Program-made: the position numbers and the translations under genes
Source of the DNA: Simplicispira suum
GTDB taxonomy: Bacteria > Pseudomonadota > Gammaproteobacteria > Burkholderiales > Burkholderiaceae_C
Direction of reading: 5' to 3'
DNA: 64,000 nt
NCBI RefSeq assembly: GCF_003008595.1
Contig: NZ_CP027669.1
Coordinates: 2,418,001 to 2,482,000, forward strand
Shown: positions 22,978 through 31,686 of the stretch, piece by piece
Numbering within the stretch: the stretch's first letter is position 1
Layout: every line of letters starts with the position of its first letter
The notes under the pieces: model-generated
What the model saw: only the letters and a program-made list of their open reading frames with translations
Told to the model about the DNA's origin: nothing
The model's database searches: none

Positions 22978-23643
22978 ATGATCACCCTTGCCCTCTCCAA
23001 AGGCCGCATCTTCGAAGAAATCATGCCGCTCTTGGCTGCGGCCGGCATCGAGGTGCTGGAAGACCCGGAAAAGTCGCGCAAGCTGATCCTGCCGACCAAC
23101 CAGCCGGACGTGCGCGTCGTCATCGTGCGCGCGACCGATGTGCCCACCTACGTTCAGTTCGGCGGCGCCGACATTGGCGTCTGCGGCAAAGACACGCTCA
23201 TCGAGCACAGTGCCGAGTGGGGCGGTGCGGGCAGCGCCGGCCTGTATCAGCCGCTGGATCTGCGTATTGCCCGCTGCCGCGTCAGCGTTGCGGTGCGGGA
23301 GGGCTTTGACTACGCCCGTGCGGTGCAGCCCGGCGGACGCCTCAAGGTGGCCACCAAGTACACCGCGATTGCGCGCGACTTTTTTGCCAGCAAAGGCATG
23401 CATGTCGATTTGATCAAGCTCTACGGCAGCATGGAGCTGGCCCCGCTCACCGGGCTGGCCGATGCTATCGTCGATTTGGTCTCCACTGGCAACACGCTCA
23501 AGGCCAACCAGCTGGTTGAAGTCGAACGCATCATGGACATCAGCTCGCACCTGGTCGTGAACCAGTCAGCGCTCAAGCTCAAGCAGGCGCCGCTGCGCCG
23601 CATCATTGACGCGTTTGCGGCCGCCATCGGCCCCGCACTTTGA
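22978..23643 (+). CDS. hisG: ATP phosphoribosyltransferase, short form
   Basis: The protein has 221 residues from ATG 22978. It condenses ATP with PRPP, the first step of histidine synthesis. It starts [19 protein letters not shown] and has the PRPP loop near [31 protein letters not shown]. At this length it lacks the C-terminal regulatory ACT-like domain, so it is the short HisG that needs the regulatory subunit HisZ; hisZ is not in this window. Its stop overlaps the upstream-most possible start of hisD. Confidence 0.95.
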   Translation: MITLALSKGRIFEEIMPLLAAAGIEVLEDPEKSRKLILPTNQPDVRVVIVRATDVPTYVQFGGADIGVCGKDTLIEHSAEWGGAGSAGLYQPLDLRIARCRVSVAVREGFDYARAVQPGGRLKVATKYTAIARDFFASKGMHVDLIKLYGSMELAPLTGLADAIVDLVSTGNTLKANQLVEVERIMDISSHLVVNQSALKLKQAPLRRIIDAFAAAIGPAL

Positions 23644-23647
23644 CAGA

Positions 23648-23710
23648 ATTTACTATGAATTTAGTAGCTGCACCCATGCACCTATCAAGCGCTAGTGCCA
23701 CTTTTGAAGC
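23648..23710 (-). repeat. Comamonadaceae palindromic repeat, copy D, within the start of hisD
   Basis: The reverse complement (ggcactagcgcttgatag...agctactaaattcatagtaaa) aligns closely with copy F after hisF. It covers the first codons of hisD, so the repeat appears to supply coding sequence and probably the start codon. Confidence 0.6.
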
Positions 23711-24977
23711 GGATTTTGCAGCGCGCCTGCATTGGTCAGCTGACCAGGACGCCGCGATCGAGCAACGCGTGGCCGACATCCTGGCCGACGTGCGTGCGCG
23801 CGGCGACGCGGCGCTGCTGGAATACACCGCGCGTTTCGATGGGCTGAATGCTCCCAGCGTGGCGGCGCTCGAACTCACGCAGGCTGAACTCCAAGCCGCG
23901 TTTCACGCTATTGCAGCGCCGCAGCGCGAAGCCCTGCTGGCGGCGGCGGCTCGCGTGCGCAGCTACCACGAAGCGCAGAAGAAAGCCTGCGGCGAGAGCT
24001 GGAGCTACCGCGATGCCGACGGCAGCCTGCTGGGCCAGAAAGTCACGCCGCTCGACCGTGTGGGCATTTACGTCCCCGGCGGCAAGGCTGCCTACCCCAG
24101 CAGCGTGTTGATGAACGCCATCCCCGCGCATGTCGCTGGTGTGGGCGAAATCATCATGGTCGTGCCCACACCGGGCGGCGAGAAGAACCCCCTGGTGCTG
24201 GCCGCCGCCTACGTGGCCGGCGTCACCCGCGCCTTCACCCTGGGCGGCGCCCAGGCGGTGGCCGCGCTGGCCTATGGGACGCAAACCGTCCCCAAGGTGG
24301 ACAAAATCACCGGTCCCGGCAACGCCTACGTGGCCAGCGCCAAAAAGCATGTGTTCGGCACCGTGGGCATCGACATGATTGCCGGCCCCAGCGAAATCCT
24401 GGTGCTGGCCGACGGCAGCACGCCGCCCGACTGGGTGGCCATGGACCTGTTTTCACAGGCCGAGCACGATGAGCTTGCGCAGGCCATCCTCCTGTGTCCC
24501 GATGCGGCTTATATCGATGCCGTGCAGGACGCGATGGATCGCCTGCTGCCCACCATGCCGCGCGCCGAGATCATTGCCAAGAGCCTCAGCGGACGCGGCG
24601 CGCTGATTCATACGCGCAGCATGGAAGAAGCCTGCGAACTTTCCAACCGCATTGCCCCCGAGCATCTGGAAATCGCCAGCCACGAGCCGCACCGTTGGGA
24701 ACCGCTGCTCAAACACGCCGGCGCCATCTTTTTAGGCGCCTACACCTCGGAGAGCCTGGGCGACTACTGTGCCGGCCCCAACCATGTGCTGCCCACCAGC
24801 GGCACGGCGCGCTTTTCTTCGCCGCTGGGCGTGTACGACTTTCAAAAACGCAGCAGCCTGATTGAAGTGAGCGAGGCCGGCGCCCAGGTGCTCGGCCCGA
24901 TTGCTGCCACCCTGGCCTATGGCGAGGGCCTGCAGGCGCACGCGCAGGCAGCGCAGTTGCGCCTCAAGCAGCGCTGA
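23655..24977 (+). CDS. hisD: Histidinol dehydrogenase
   Basis: The protein has 440 residues from ATG 23655; TTG 23640 and ATG 23676 are in frame too. It oxidises L-histidinol to histidine through an aldehyde. Motifs are [67 protein letters not shown], the zinc-site region [16 protein letters not shown] and [15 protein letters not shown]. The first 20 or so residues are encoded by a palindromic repeat and do not resemble other HisD N-termini, so the true start is uncertain. After hisD the operon is interrupted by a toxin-antitoxin pair before hisC. Confidence 0.95.
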   Translation: MNLVAAPMHLSSASATFEADFAARLHWSADQDAAIEQRVADILADVRARGDAALLEYTARFDGLNAPSVAALELTQAELQAAFHAIAAPQREALLAAAARVRSYHEAQKKACGESWSYRDADGSLLGQKVTPLDRVGIYVPGGKAAYPSSVLMNAIPAHVAGVGEIIMVVPTPGGEKNPLVLAAAYVAGVTRAFTLGGAQAVAALAYGTQTVPKVDKITGPGNAYVASAKKHVFGTVGIDMIAGPSEILVLADGSTPPDWVAMDLFSQAEHDELAQAILLCPDAAYIDAVQDAMDRLLPTMPRAEIIAKSLSGRGALIHTRSMEEACELSNRIAPEHLEIASHEPHRWEPLLKHAGAIFLGAYTSESLGDYCAGPNHVLPTSGTARFSSPLGVYDFQKRSSLIEVSEAGAQVLGPIAATLAYGEGLQAHAQAAQLRLKQR

Positions 24978-25077
24978 GGCGGGCAGGCGACACGAGACAC
25001 CCGGCGCGTGCCTGTTTCCTGCCCCCAGCAAGGCGCAGGGGCGTGGCGGCAGCGCCGCGCAAAGCTGCCTAAATATT

Positions 25078-25106
25078 CACGAACTTCGTGTCACACGAAG
25101 TTCGTG
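25078..25106. promoter_or_regulatory. Double palindromic operator of the toxin-antitoxin operon
   Basis: Two 13-base boxes, cacgaacttcgtg and cacgaagttcgtg, are exact reverse complements separated by tca. Each box is itself a 6-1-6 palindrome (CACGAA-N-TTCGTG). The pair ends 13 bp before the antitoxin ATG. Ribbon-helix-helix antitoxins usually bind such tandem sites to repress their own promoter; that assignment is inference. Confidence 0.65.
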
Positions 25107-25119
25107 TAAACTGACAATC

Positions 25120-25344
25120 ATGAAGAACGTCACCATCACCATGGAGGATGCTGCTGCCGAGTGGGTGCGCATCGAGGCGGCCAAGCGTGGCAGCAGTGTG
25201 TCGAGGCTGGTGGGCGAGTGGCTGGCCGAGAAAATGCGCCAGGAAGATGCTTATGTCCAGGCCATGCGCGAGGCCTTGGGTTTTGAGACCTGGGGCGCCT
25301 CCAGCGGCCCGTATGTGCCGCGCAATACGCTTTTCGAACGCTGA
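25120..25344 (+). CDS. Ribbon-helix-helix antitoxin (CopG-like)
   Basis: The protein has 74 residues. The N-terminal beta strand MKNVTITMEDAAAEWVRIEAAKRGSSVSRLVGEWLAEKM matches the ribbon-helix-helix fold: a short strand, a helix, the turn GSSVS, then a second helix. The C-terminal part (residues 42-74, ending GPYVPRNTLFER) would be the toxin-binding tail. It lies 3 bases before the PIN-domain toxin gene and behind a strong palindromic operator, so it is probably the autorepressor of the pair. The TA module is inserted between hisD and hisC. Confidence 0.8.
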   Translation: MKNVTITMEDAAAEWVRIEAAKRGSSVSRLVGEWLAEKMRQEDAYVQAMREALGFETWGASSGPYVPRNTLFER

Positions 25345-25347
25345 GCC

Positions 25348-25800
25348 ATGGCGACCGCGCCCATTTTTGTCGACACCGAAGTGCTGCTCGCCAGTGTGGA
25401 CGAGCGCGACCCCGCGCGCCAGGCGCGCGCCCGCGAATGGCTGCGCTTTTGCTGGGAGACGCGCAGCGGGCGCATCAGCTCGCAGGTGCTCAATGAGTTG
25501 TACAACCAGGCGATCCAGCGTTTTGCTGGCCCGCAAGTGCTGCCGCAGGTGCGCGCCCAGGTACGGCGCCTGCGCGTCTGGCTGCCGCCGCATCTGGATG
25601 CCTACACCGTCGATGGCGCCTGGGATCTGCAGGACCGCCACGGCCTGGGCTACTGGGACGCGCTGATTCTCTCGTCGGCCCACCAGCAGGGCTGCCGCTA
25701 CCTGTTGACCGAGGCCCTGCCGCACGATCATCCGCTGGATGCCGTGCGCCCCATCAACCCTTTCCTCGTGGCCCCCGCAGAATTGGACACCACCGAATGA
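25348..25800 (+). CDS. PIN-domain toxin (VapC-like ribonuclease)
   Basis: The protein has 150 residues. The PIN-domain acidic residues are visible: PIFVDTEVLL (Asp), SSQVLNELYNQAI (Glu), GLGYWDALILSSAHQQG (Asp) and the later YLLTEALPHD (Glu/Asp). PIN toxins are metal-dependent RNases, often cutting tRNA or rRNA, and are held inactive by the antitoxin encoded just upstream. Its TGA overlaps the ATG of hisC (ATGA), so hisC translation may be coupled to the toxin. The protein looks intact. Confidence 0.82.
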   Translation: MATAPIFVDTEVLLASVDERDPARQARAREWLRFCWETRSGRISSQVLNELYNQAIQRFAGPQVLPQVRAQVRRLRVWLPPHLDAYTVDGAWDLQDRHGLGYWDALILSSAHQQGCRYLLTEALPHDHPLDAVRPINPFLVAPAELDTTE

Positions 25801-26912
25801 CGCGTACCGACCAAGCCTTGAACCGCATCCGCCCCGACGTGCGTGCCATGCATGCCTACGCCGTGCAGTCCGCCGAAGGGCTGTTGAAGATGGACGCCAT
25901 GGAGAACCCCTTCCGACTGCCGCCTGAGCTGCAGCAGGCGCTGGGCGAGCGCCTGGGCGCACTGGCGCTGAACCGCTATCCCGGCGGCCGCAGTGACGAG
26001 CTCAAGGCCGCGCTGGGAAATTACGCCGACATGCCCGCCGGCTGCGCGATGGTGCTGGGCAATGGCTCGGATGAGCTTATCAGCCTAGTCACACAGGCCT
26101 GCGCGCAGCCTTGGGACAGTGGGGCGCCGCGCCCGGTGGTGCTGGCACCGGTTCCGGGGTTTGTCATGTACGCCCTGTCGGCACAGTTGCTCGGGCTCGA
26201 TTTCGTCGGCGTGCCACTGACTGAGAATTTCGAACTCGATCTGCCCGCCATGCTGGCCGCCATTGCCAGGCACCGCCCGGCGCTCACGCACATTGCCTAC
26301 CCTAACAACCCAACGGCCACGCTGTGGAGCGAAGCAGCGGTGCAGGCGGTGGTGGATGCGGTGGCCGCAGTGGGAGGCATTGCGCTCATCGACGAGGCCT
26401 ATCAGCCTTTCGCCAGCCGAAGCTGGATCGATCGCATGCGCGCCGTGCCTGAGCGGAGCGCCCATGTGCTGCTGATGCGCACGCTGTCCAAGTTCGGCCT
26501 CGCCGGCGTGCGCCTGGGCTACCTGATGGGACCGGCTGCGCTGGTGGCCGAAGTGGACAAACTGCGCCCGCCGTACAACGTGAGCGTGCTCAACTGTGAA
26601 GCCGCGCTGTTTGCGCTCGAACACGCCGAGGTTTTTGCCGGCCAGGCGGCCGAATTGCGTGCCCAGCGCACGCTTCTGGTAGCGGCACTGCGTGCGATGC
26701 CCGGCGTGGTCCGCGTGTGGGACAGCGAGGCGAACATGGTGCTGGTGCGCGTGCAGGACGCCGTCCGGACCTTTGCCGGCATGCGCGAGCGCAAGGTCTT
26801 GATCAAGAACGTTTCTACAATGCACCCATTGCTGGCCCAGTGCCTGCGGCTCACGGTGGGCTCCGCCGACGAGAATGCGCGCATGCTGGCCGCTCTTCAA
26901 GCATCCCTATGA
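25797..26912 (+). CDS. hisC: Histidinol-phosphate aminotransferase
   Basis: The protein has 371 residues. This PLP enzyme converts imidazole acetol phosphate and glutamate to histidinol phosphate. Conserved parts are [33 protein letters not shown], the [14 protein letters not shown] segment, the [12 protein letters not shown]sp region, and the PLP-lysine in [20 protein letters not shown]. Its start overlaps the toxin stop and its stop overlaps the hisB start (both ATGA). Confidence 0.96.
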   Translation: MTRTDQALNRIRPDVRAMHAYAVQSAEGLLKMDAMENPFRLPPELQQALGERLGALALNRYPGGRSDELKAALGNYADMPAGCAMVLGNGSDELISLVTQACAQPWDSGAPRPVVLAPVPGFVMYALSAQLLGLDFVGVPLTENFELDLPAMLAAIARHRPALTHIAYPNNPTATLWSEAAVQAVVDAVAAVGGIALIDEAYQPFASRSWIDRMRAVPERSAHVLLMRTLSKFGLAGVRLGYLMGPAALVAEVDKLRPPYNVSVLNCEAALFALEHAEVFAGQAAELRAQRTLLVAALRAMPGVVRVWDSEANMVLVRVQDAVRTFAGMRERKVLIKNVSTMHPLLAQCLRLTVGSADENARMLAALQASL

Positions 26913-27532
26913 CCTCATCTGCCCTCGTTCCCTCCTCCAATACCGACCGCACTGCCGAAGTCAGCCGCAATACCGCAGAGACGCGCATCACGGTGCGCAT
27001 CAACCTGGACGGCAGCGGCCAGTCGCAACTCTCGACCGGCATTGGTTTTTTTGACCACATGCTGGAGCAGATCGCGCGCCACGGCCTGATCGACCTCGAA
27101 GTGCGTGCGGATGGCGACCTGCACATCGACGGCCACCACACGGTGGAAGACGTCGGCATCACGCTGGGCCAGGCCCTGGCCCGTGCGATCGGTGACAAGA
27201 AGGGCTTGCGCCGCTACGGCCACGCCTATGTGCCGCTGGACGAAGCACTGACCCGCGTGGTGATTGACTTGTCGGGTCGGCCGGGGCTGACCTTCAACAT
27301 CCCCTTCACCAGCGGCATGATTGGCGGGCTCGATACCCAGCTGGTGCACGAATTTTTCCAAGGCTTTGTCAACCATGCCGGGGCTACGCTGCACATCGAC
27401 AATCTGCGCGGCGTCAACGCCCACCACCAGTGCGAAACGGCGTTCAAGGCCTTTGCGCGCGCCTTGCGCACGGCGGTGGAGCACGATCCACGCAATGCTG
27501 GCAGCATTCCTTCCACCAAAGGTGTACTTTAA
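26909..27532 (+). CDS. hisB: Imidazoleglycerol-phosphate dehydratase
   Basis: The protein has 207 residues, the monofunctional form without a phosphatase domain. It dehydrates imidazole glycerol phosphate. Metal-binding histidine motifs are present: [38 protein letters not shown] and [19 protein letters not shown], then [20 protein letters not shown]. The ATG at 26909 overlaps the hisC stop by 4 bases; the longer upstream frame lies inside hisC and is not used. Confidence 0.96.
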   Translation: MTSSALVPSSNTDRTAEVSRNTAETRITVRINLDGSGQSQLSTGIGFFDHMLEQIARHGLIDLEVRADGDLHIDGHHTVEDVGITLGQALARAIGDKKGLRRYGHAYVPLDEALTRVVIDLSGRPGLTFNIPFTSGMIGGLDTQLVHEFFQGFVNHAGATLHIDNLRGVNAHHQCETAFKAFARALRTAVEHDPRNAGSIPSTKGVL

Positions 27533-27533
27533 G

Positions 27534-27581
27534 TAAAAAAGGCCTCTAGCGCTTACGGATAAAGCGCAAACCGCTATGAAT
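27534..27581 (+). repeat. Comamonadaceae palindromic repeat, copy E, between hisB and hisH
   Basis: The core ctctagcgcttacggataaagcgc is followed by cgctatgaatatgg, matching the agctat-gaattt tail of other copies. The hisH start ATG lies inside the repeat tail. Confidence 0.6.
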
Positions 27582-28244
27582 ATGGAAGCAAAAACGCTGG
27601 TAGTGGTGGATTACGGCATGGGCAATTTGCGCTCTGTCTCGCAGGCCGTGCAGGCGGCAGCGCAGGGAAGCGGCTGGCATGTGGTCGTCAGCGCGCGGCC
27701 CGAGGACGTGCGCGCCGCCGAGCGCATCGTGCTGCCGGGGCAGGGCGCCATGCGCGACTGCATGCGTGAACTGCGCGAATCGGGACTGCAGGAATCGGTG
27801 CTCGAAGCCGCTGCAAACAAACCGCTTTTTGGTGTCTGCGTTGGCATGCAGATGCTGCTGGACCACAGCGCTGAAGGCGACACCCCTGGCCTGGGGCTGA
27901 TTCCGGGTGAGGTGTTGCGCTTTGATCTGGCGGGGCGCCTGCAGCAAGATGGCAGCCGCTTCAAGGTGCCGCAGATGGGCTGGAACCAGGTGCGCCAGGT
28001 ACCGCACGGCGGCGCCCTGCACCCGCTGTGGGACGGGGTGCCTGACAACAGCTACTTCTATTTCGTGCACAGCTTCTACGCCCGACCGGCCAGCGCCGAG
28101 CACTGTGCCGGAGAGGCGCAGTATGGTGACGCCTTTGCCGCTGCCATTGCACGCGATAACATCTTCGCCACCCAGTTCCACCCCGAAAAAAGTGCTGATC
28201 AGGGGCTTCGCCTGTATCGCAACTTTTTGCAGTGGAATCCGTAG
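27576..28244 (+). CDS. hisH: Imidazole glycerol phosphate synthase, glutaminase subunit
   Basis: The protein has 222 residues. It is the class I glutamine amidotransferase that gives ammonia to HisF. The oxyanion strand is [17 protein letters not shown]; the nucleophile lies in [17 protein letters not shown], and the His-Glu pair in [22 protein letters not shown]. The start codon is supplied by the tail of a palindromic repeat, and ATG 27582 is an alternative. Its partner hisF lies about 33 kb downstream instead of two genes away. Confidence 0.95.
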   Translation: MNMEAKTLVVVDYGMGNLRSVSQAVQAAAQGSGWHVVVSARPEDVRAAERIVLPGQGAMRDCMRELRESGLQESVLEAAANKPLFGVCVGMQMLLDHSAEGDTPGLGLIPGEVLRFDLAGRLQQDGSRFKVPQMGWNQVRQVPHGGALHPLWDGVPDNSYFYFVHSFYARPASAEHCAGEAQYGDAFAAAIARDNIFATQFHPEKSADQGLRLYRNFLQWNP

Positions 28245-28323
28245 ATTCTCTGCAGTCGCATTGCTTTCGCGCAGTTTTTTTGTTTTCTCAGCCCTTGGGC
28301 ACCGCTTCCTCTCATAGACCACC

Positions 28324-29064
28324 ATGCTGCTTATCCCTGCCATCGATCTGAAAGACGGCCATTGCGTTCGCCTCAAGCAAGGCGACATGGACCAATCGAC
28401 CACGTTTGGGGAAGACCCCGCGGCCATGGCCAGGCGCTGGGTGGAAGCCGGGGCGCGCCGGCTGCATCTGGTAGACCTCAATGGGGCTTTTGCTGGGAAG
28501 CCCAAGAACTATGCGGCGATCAAGTCCATTCTCAAAGAGGTGGGCGAAGACATTCCCGTGCAGCTCGGCGGTGGTATCCGTGATCTGGACACCATTGAAA
28601 AATACATTGATGGCGGCCTGCGCTACGTCATCATCGGCACGGCAGCGGTAAAAAATCCTGGCTTCCTGAAAGACGCATGTTCCGCGTTTGGCGGTCACAT
28701 CATCGTGGGTCTCGACGCCAAGGATGGCAAGGTGGCCACCGACGGCTGGAGCAAGCTGACCGGCCACGAAGTGGTGGATCTCGCCAAGAAGTTCGAGGAC
28801 TGGGGCGTCGAATCCATCATCTACACCGACATTGGCCGAGACGGCATGCTCTCGGGCATCAACATCGACGCCACGGTGAAACTGGCCCAGGCTCTGACCA
28901 TACCTGTCATCGCCTCGGGCGGCCTGAGCAACATGCAGGACATCGAACAGCTGTGCGCCGTGGAGAGCGAAGGCGTGGAGGGTGTGATTTGCGGGCGCGC
29001 GATTTATTCGGGCGACCTCGACTTTGCTGCGGCCCAGGCACGCGCCGATGTGTTGAACGGCTAA
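28324..29064 (+). CDS. hisA: ProFAR isomerase (HisA)
   Basis: The protein has 246 residues. This TIM-barrel enzyme isomerises 5'-ProFAR to PRFAR. Motifs are [21 protein letters not shown] (the general-base Asp), [42 protein letters not shown] and [19 protein letters not shown] (the acid Asp), with a final [16 protein letters not shown]. In relatives hisF follows directly; here it is replaced by a convergent lipoprotein gene that marks the left edge of the exopolysaccharide island. Confidence 0.96.
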   Translation: MLLIPAIDLKDGHCVRLKQGDMDQSTTFGEDPAAMARRWVEAGARRLHLVDLNGAFAGKPKNYAAIKSILKEVGEDIPVQLGGGIRDLDTIEKYIDGGLRYVIIGTAAVKNPGFLKDACSAFGGHIIVGLDAKDGKVATDGWSKLTGHEVVDLAKKFEDWGVESIIYTDIGRDGMLSGINIDATVKLAQALTIPVIASGGLSNMQDIEQLCAVESEGVEGVICGRAIYSGDLDFAAAQARADVLNG

Positions 29065-29085
29065 GGCGCTGCTGCCGAGGGGTGT

Positions 29086-30252
29086 TCAGCACCTGGGCAG
29101 CGTTGCACCGCTGTTCAGAGCGCCCACTGTTTGCACCAACGCCTCCCAGTAGCTTGGCAGAGCGGCCCAGGGATTGCCCACCCCCGTTTTGTAGTTGAAT
29201 TCCCGTTCGGTGGCATACACCCAACCGGTGTTGTTGCGCGCTGAAGCGGCCGCCTGCATCGCTCCCTGCATGGCGGCACAGCTGGCGGTGTTGTGCGTCA
29301 GCATGGCCTGCGCCTTGTTGGCGTACGTATACAGCCAGGGTGCCGCAGTGCGCGGATCGTATTTCTGGTAATCGACCGCCGAACCCTCGAAGCTGACCAG
29401 CGTATCTGCCACGCTGGCGAATTCGGCGGCGGGAACCATGCCCGGGTTGCCCACCACGCGCAGGCTGGGGTCGATGGCCTTGATGTAGCGGTAAATCTCT
29501 CGGTAAAAATCGAGCCGCGAGGTGTCGCTGGCCATTTCATCGAGAAAAATGCCACTGATGCGTTCGCGCCCATACAGCACCAGATAGTTGTTGATGTTCG
29601 CCTTGATGTCGGCAATGGAGCGGCTGCCCTTGCCATAGCGGGTGTAGACGTAGCCCAGCACTTTGCCCCCAGCATTCACGAACTGCGTCGTGGCTCGCGT
29701 GAAGTTGGCATCGACGCTGCCGAAAATGCCATTGCCGGGGTTCATGATGGCCGTGATGGCTACGTTGGGATGGGCGGCTGCGCTGGCAGCCAGCGCGTTC
29801 CAATCAGAGATGGCCGAGGGATAGAAGTAGGCTGGAACCAGAATTTCCAGCGCCCCAGGTTGTGAGCGGAGAAAGATCGTCTGTGTTGCCAAGCCGGTCT
29901 GGCCCCCTTCGGTGACCGCTGCGCTGACCACCAGCGGTCCGGTAGCGCTGCTGGTGAATGTGCTGGAAGCCGCTCCGCTGCGGCTGGCCGAGGCAGTGGG
30001 GGCAAATGTGCCTGAGGGCGCGGAAAACCGCAGCACCGTGCCATCGGCCACCGGCGAGCCATCCACCGTGGCGCTGGCGCGCACAGCCACCGGTGAGCCG
30101 CTTGTGAACACGTTGTCGGTACTTGTCGGTGCGGTAATCAGGACGGCTACAGACTTTGCCGCAGGCTCGTCGGAGTCTCCACCGCCGCAGGAGGTCAGCA
30201 GTGCAGCCATGGGCAGGGCGCACAGGAGTAAGCAGGAACGAGAGTGGCGCAT
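29086..30252 (-). CDS. Spherulin-4/GH135-like lipoprotein at the end of the pel operon
   Basis: The protein has 388 residues. A lipoprotein signal ends at Cys22 (AALLTSCGGG). Residues about 35-130 form an Ig-like (invasin-type) domain. Residues about 135-388 match the spherulation-specific family 4 barrel: ILVPAYFYPS, TAIMNPGNGIFG, GGKVLGYVYTRYG, and SGIFLDEMASD with Asp238-Glu239, then VSFEGS with Glu289. Fungal Sph3 (GH135), which cuts the alpha-1,4-GalNAc polymer galactosaminogalactan, has an adjacent Asp-Glu pair and a Glu about 55 residues later. Pel is also alpha-1,4-GalNAc-rich. The gene lies 60 bp after pelG on the same strand, so a Pel-processing or dispersing hydrolase is likely. 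It is not part of the P. aeruginosa pel operon. Confidence 0.75.
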   Translation of the reverse strand: MRHSRSCLLLCALPMAALLTSCGGGDSDEPAAKSVAVLITAPTSTDNVFTSGSPVAVRASATVDGSPVADGTVLRFSAPSGTFAPTASASRSGAASSTFTSSATGPLVVSAAVTEGGQTGLATQTIFLRSQPGALEILVPAYFYPSAISDWNALAASAAAHPNVAITAIMNPGNGIFGSVDANFTRATTQFVNAGGKVLGYVYTRYGKGSRSIADIKANINNYLVLYGRERISGIFLDEMASDTSRLDFYREIYRYIKAIDPSLRVVGNPGMVPAAEFASVADTLVSFEGSAVDYQKYDPRTAAPWLYTYANKAQAMLTHNTASCAAMQGAMQAAASARNNTGWVYATEREFNYKTGVGNPWAALPSYWEALVQTVGALNSGATLPRC

Positions 30253-30312
30253 AGGGATCTCAAAAAGGGTCGGTGAGCTTTCACGATGGTGTACTGCGAT
30301 AACTGGCGCTGC

Positions 30313-31686
30313 CTATTGCAACATGAACGTGCGGTATTCAAGCCGGTTCAAACGGCGCGTCAGCATCGCAAGGCCGGTGGCAAGCGTGGCCAGGGTGGCG
30401 ACGGCAAAACCGTAACCGTACAGTGCTGCACCAAAGGCAAGTGTGCCGCCAGTGAGCACGATGTTGAGTACGACGAATTGAACACACAGCAGCAGCACGG
30501 TGCGGCGTTCGTCCAGATAGAAGAACACGTTGAGGATCGCCATCAGCCCCACCTGCAGGCCAGCGCCAATGACTTGCACATGCAGCAGCGGTAGGTACAG
30601 GCGCGATATGCCCAATAGGTCGAGCAGTGCCGGCCCTGCGACAAAGGTTACAAGCACCGCCAGCGTCTGAATTTTGGCAATTTCGCCCAGACCCTGCTGC
30701 ACCGAATAGACCATCTCGTCGCGCATCGATTCAATGTATTGCAGCGAGCCGCCGCCGCGCACGGCATCGTAGAAGCGGTCATAGAACTCGACGAAATCGG
30801 TTTCGATGCGCACCAGGAACACGGCCATGCCGGGAATGATCGAGAGGTAGGACAAGAAGACGGGGATGTCGTAGATGAGCGAGGCCCGCAGCGCTCCGAT
30901 GATGGGCTGCGATGTGGGCGGGAAATACCAGAACATGAACTTGTCGGCCCAGATGCCCAGGTTGTAGAGCAGGCCCACAGCCATCATGGAGGGGTAGAGC
31001 ATGTCGCGCCGCACAAAGTCAAACGCGACGATTTGCAGCGTGGGTTTGAATTCGCGCACCACCAGCCACCACATGCCCGCGAGCAGATACAAGTTGCCCA
31101 GAACAAAGCCGGCCAGCAGGCCCTCCAGACCCCAAGGCCGCATCCACAGCGCGCTGACCACGACCAGGACATAGGCCGACCCGAAGAGCAGCACAATGAC
31201 TTTGTAGCGCTTCATGCCCGACAGCAGGATGGTCAGTACCCACACGCCGCACATCAAAGTGAAGCCCGCCAGCATCAGCAAGCGGTACACCAAGCCCAGA
31301 CCGGGGAGGACCACAAACAGCGCCAAGGTGCCCAGTGCGCTGGCTGCCAGCAGCACCACCAGCAACAGACCGTGCAGATTGGGAAGCACCAGATCGGCCC
31401 GCTTTTCAAACAAACGATCAGAGATGAACCGGGTGAAGGCAAGCTGCACGATGCCGGTAAGAATCAGGCTGCTGGCCACCAAATAGGTGACCGAGGTCTG
31501 GAACTGTGTGACCAGAAACGCCGGCACCACCATGCTGGCGCTGAAAATGCCGATCAGCAAAATACCTACGATGGAGAACACCCAGGGGCCCGAGCCAATG
31601 ACGCCCGCATAGGCATAGGCCTGCACCAAGCTGACCAGGGTGTTGCGGCGCAGCATGCGGCGCAGCTCGAAGCCGATGCCTGCCAT
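30313..31686 (-). CDS. pelG: Pel exopolysaccharide inner-membrane transporter PelG
   Basis: The protein has 457 residues from ATG 31686 (MAGIGFELRRMLRRNT), matching P. aeruginosa PelG in length. It is a polytopic membrane protein of the polysaccharide-transporter (MOP flippase-like) superfamily with about 12 membrane segments. With PelD, PelE and PelF it forms the synthase complex that moves the polymer across the inner membrane. It overlaps the pelF stop by one base (TGATG). It is the last classic pel gene before the lipoprotein gene. Confidence 0.93.
   Translation of the reverse strand: MAGIGFELRRMLRRNTLVSLVQAYAYAGVIGSGPWVFSIVGILLIGIFSASMVVPAFLVTQFQTSVTYLVASSLILTGIVQLAFTRFISDRLFEKRADLVLPNLHGLLLVVLLAASALGTLALFVVLPGLGLVYRLLMLAGFTLMCGVWVLTILLSGMKRYKVIVLLFGSAYVLVVVSALWMRPWGLEGLLAGFVLGNLYLLAGMWWLVVREFKPTLQIVAFDFVRRDMLYPSMMAVGLLYNLGIWADKFMFWYFPPTSQPIIGALRASLIYDIPVFLSYLSIIPGMAVFLVRIETDFVEFYDRFYDAVRGGGSLQYIESMRDEMVYSVQQGLGEIAKIQTLAVLVTFVAGPALLDLLGISRLYLPLLHVQVIGAGLQVGLMAILNVFFYLDERRTVLLLCVQFVVLNIVLTGGTLAFGAALYGYGFAVATLATLATGLAMLTRRLNRLEYRTFMLQ

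Noticed and set aside
28245..28323. Promoter or attenuator between hisH and hisA
   Set aside because: A T-rich run is present, but no stable stem precedes it and no promoter pair is convincing.
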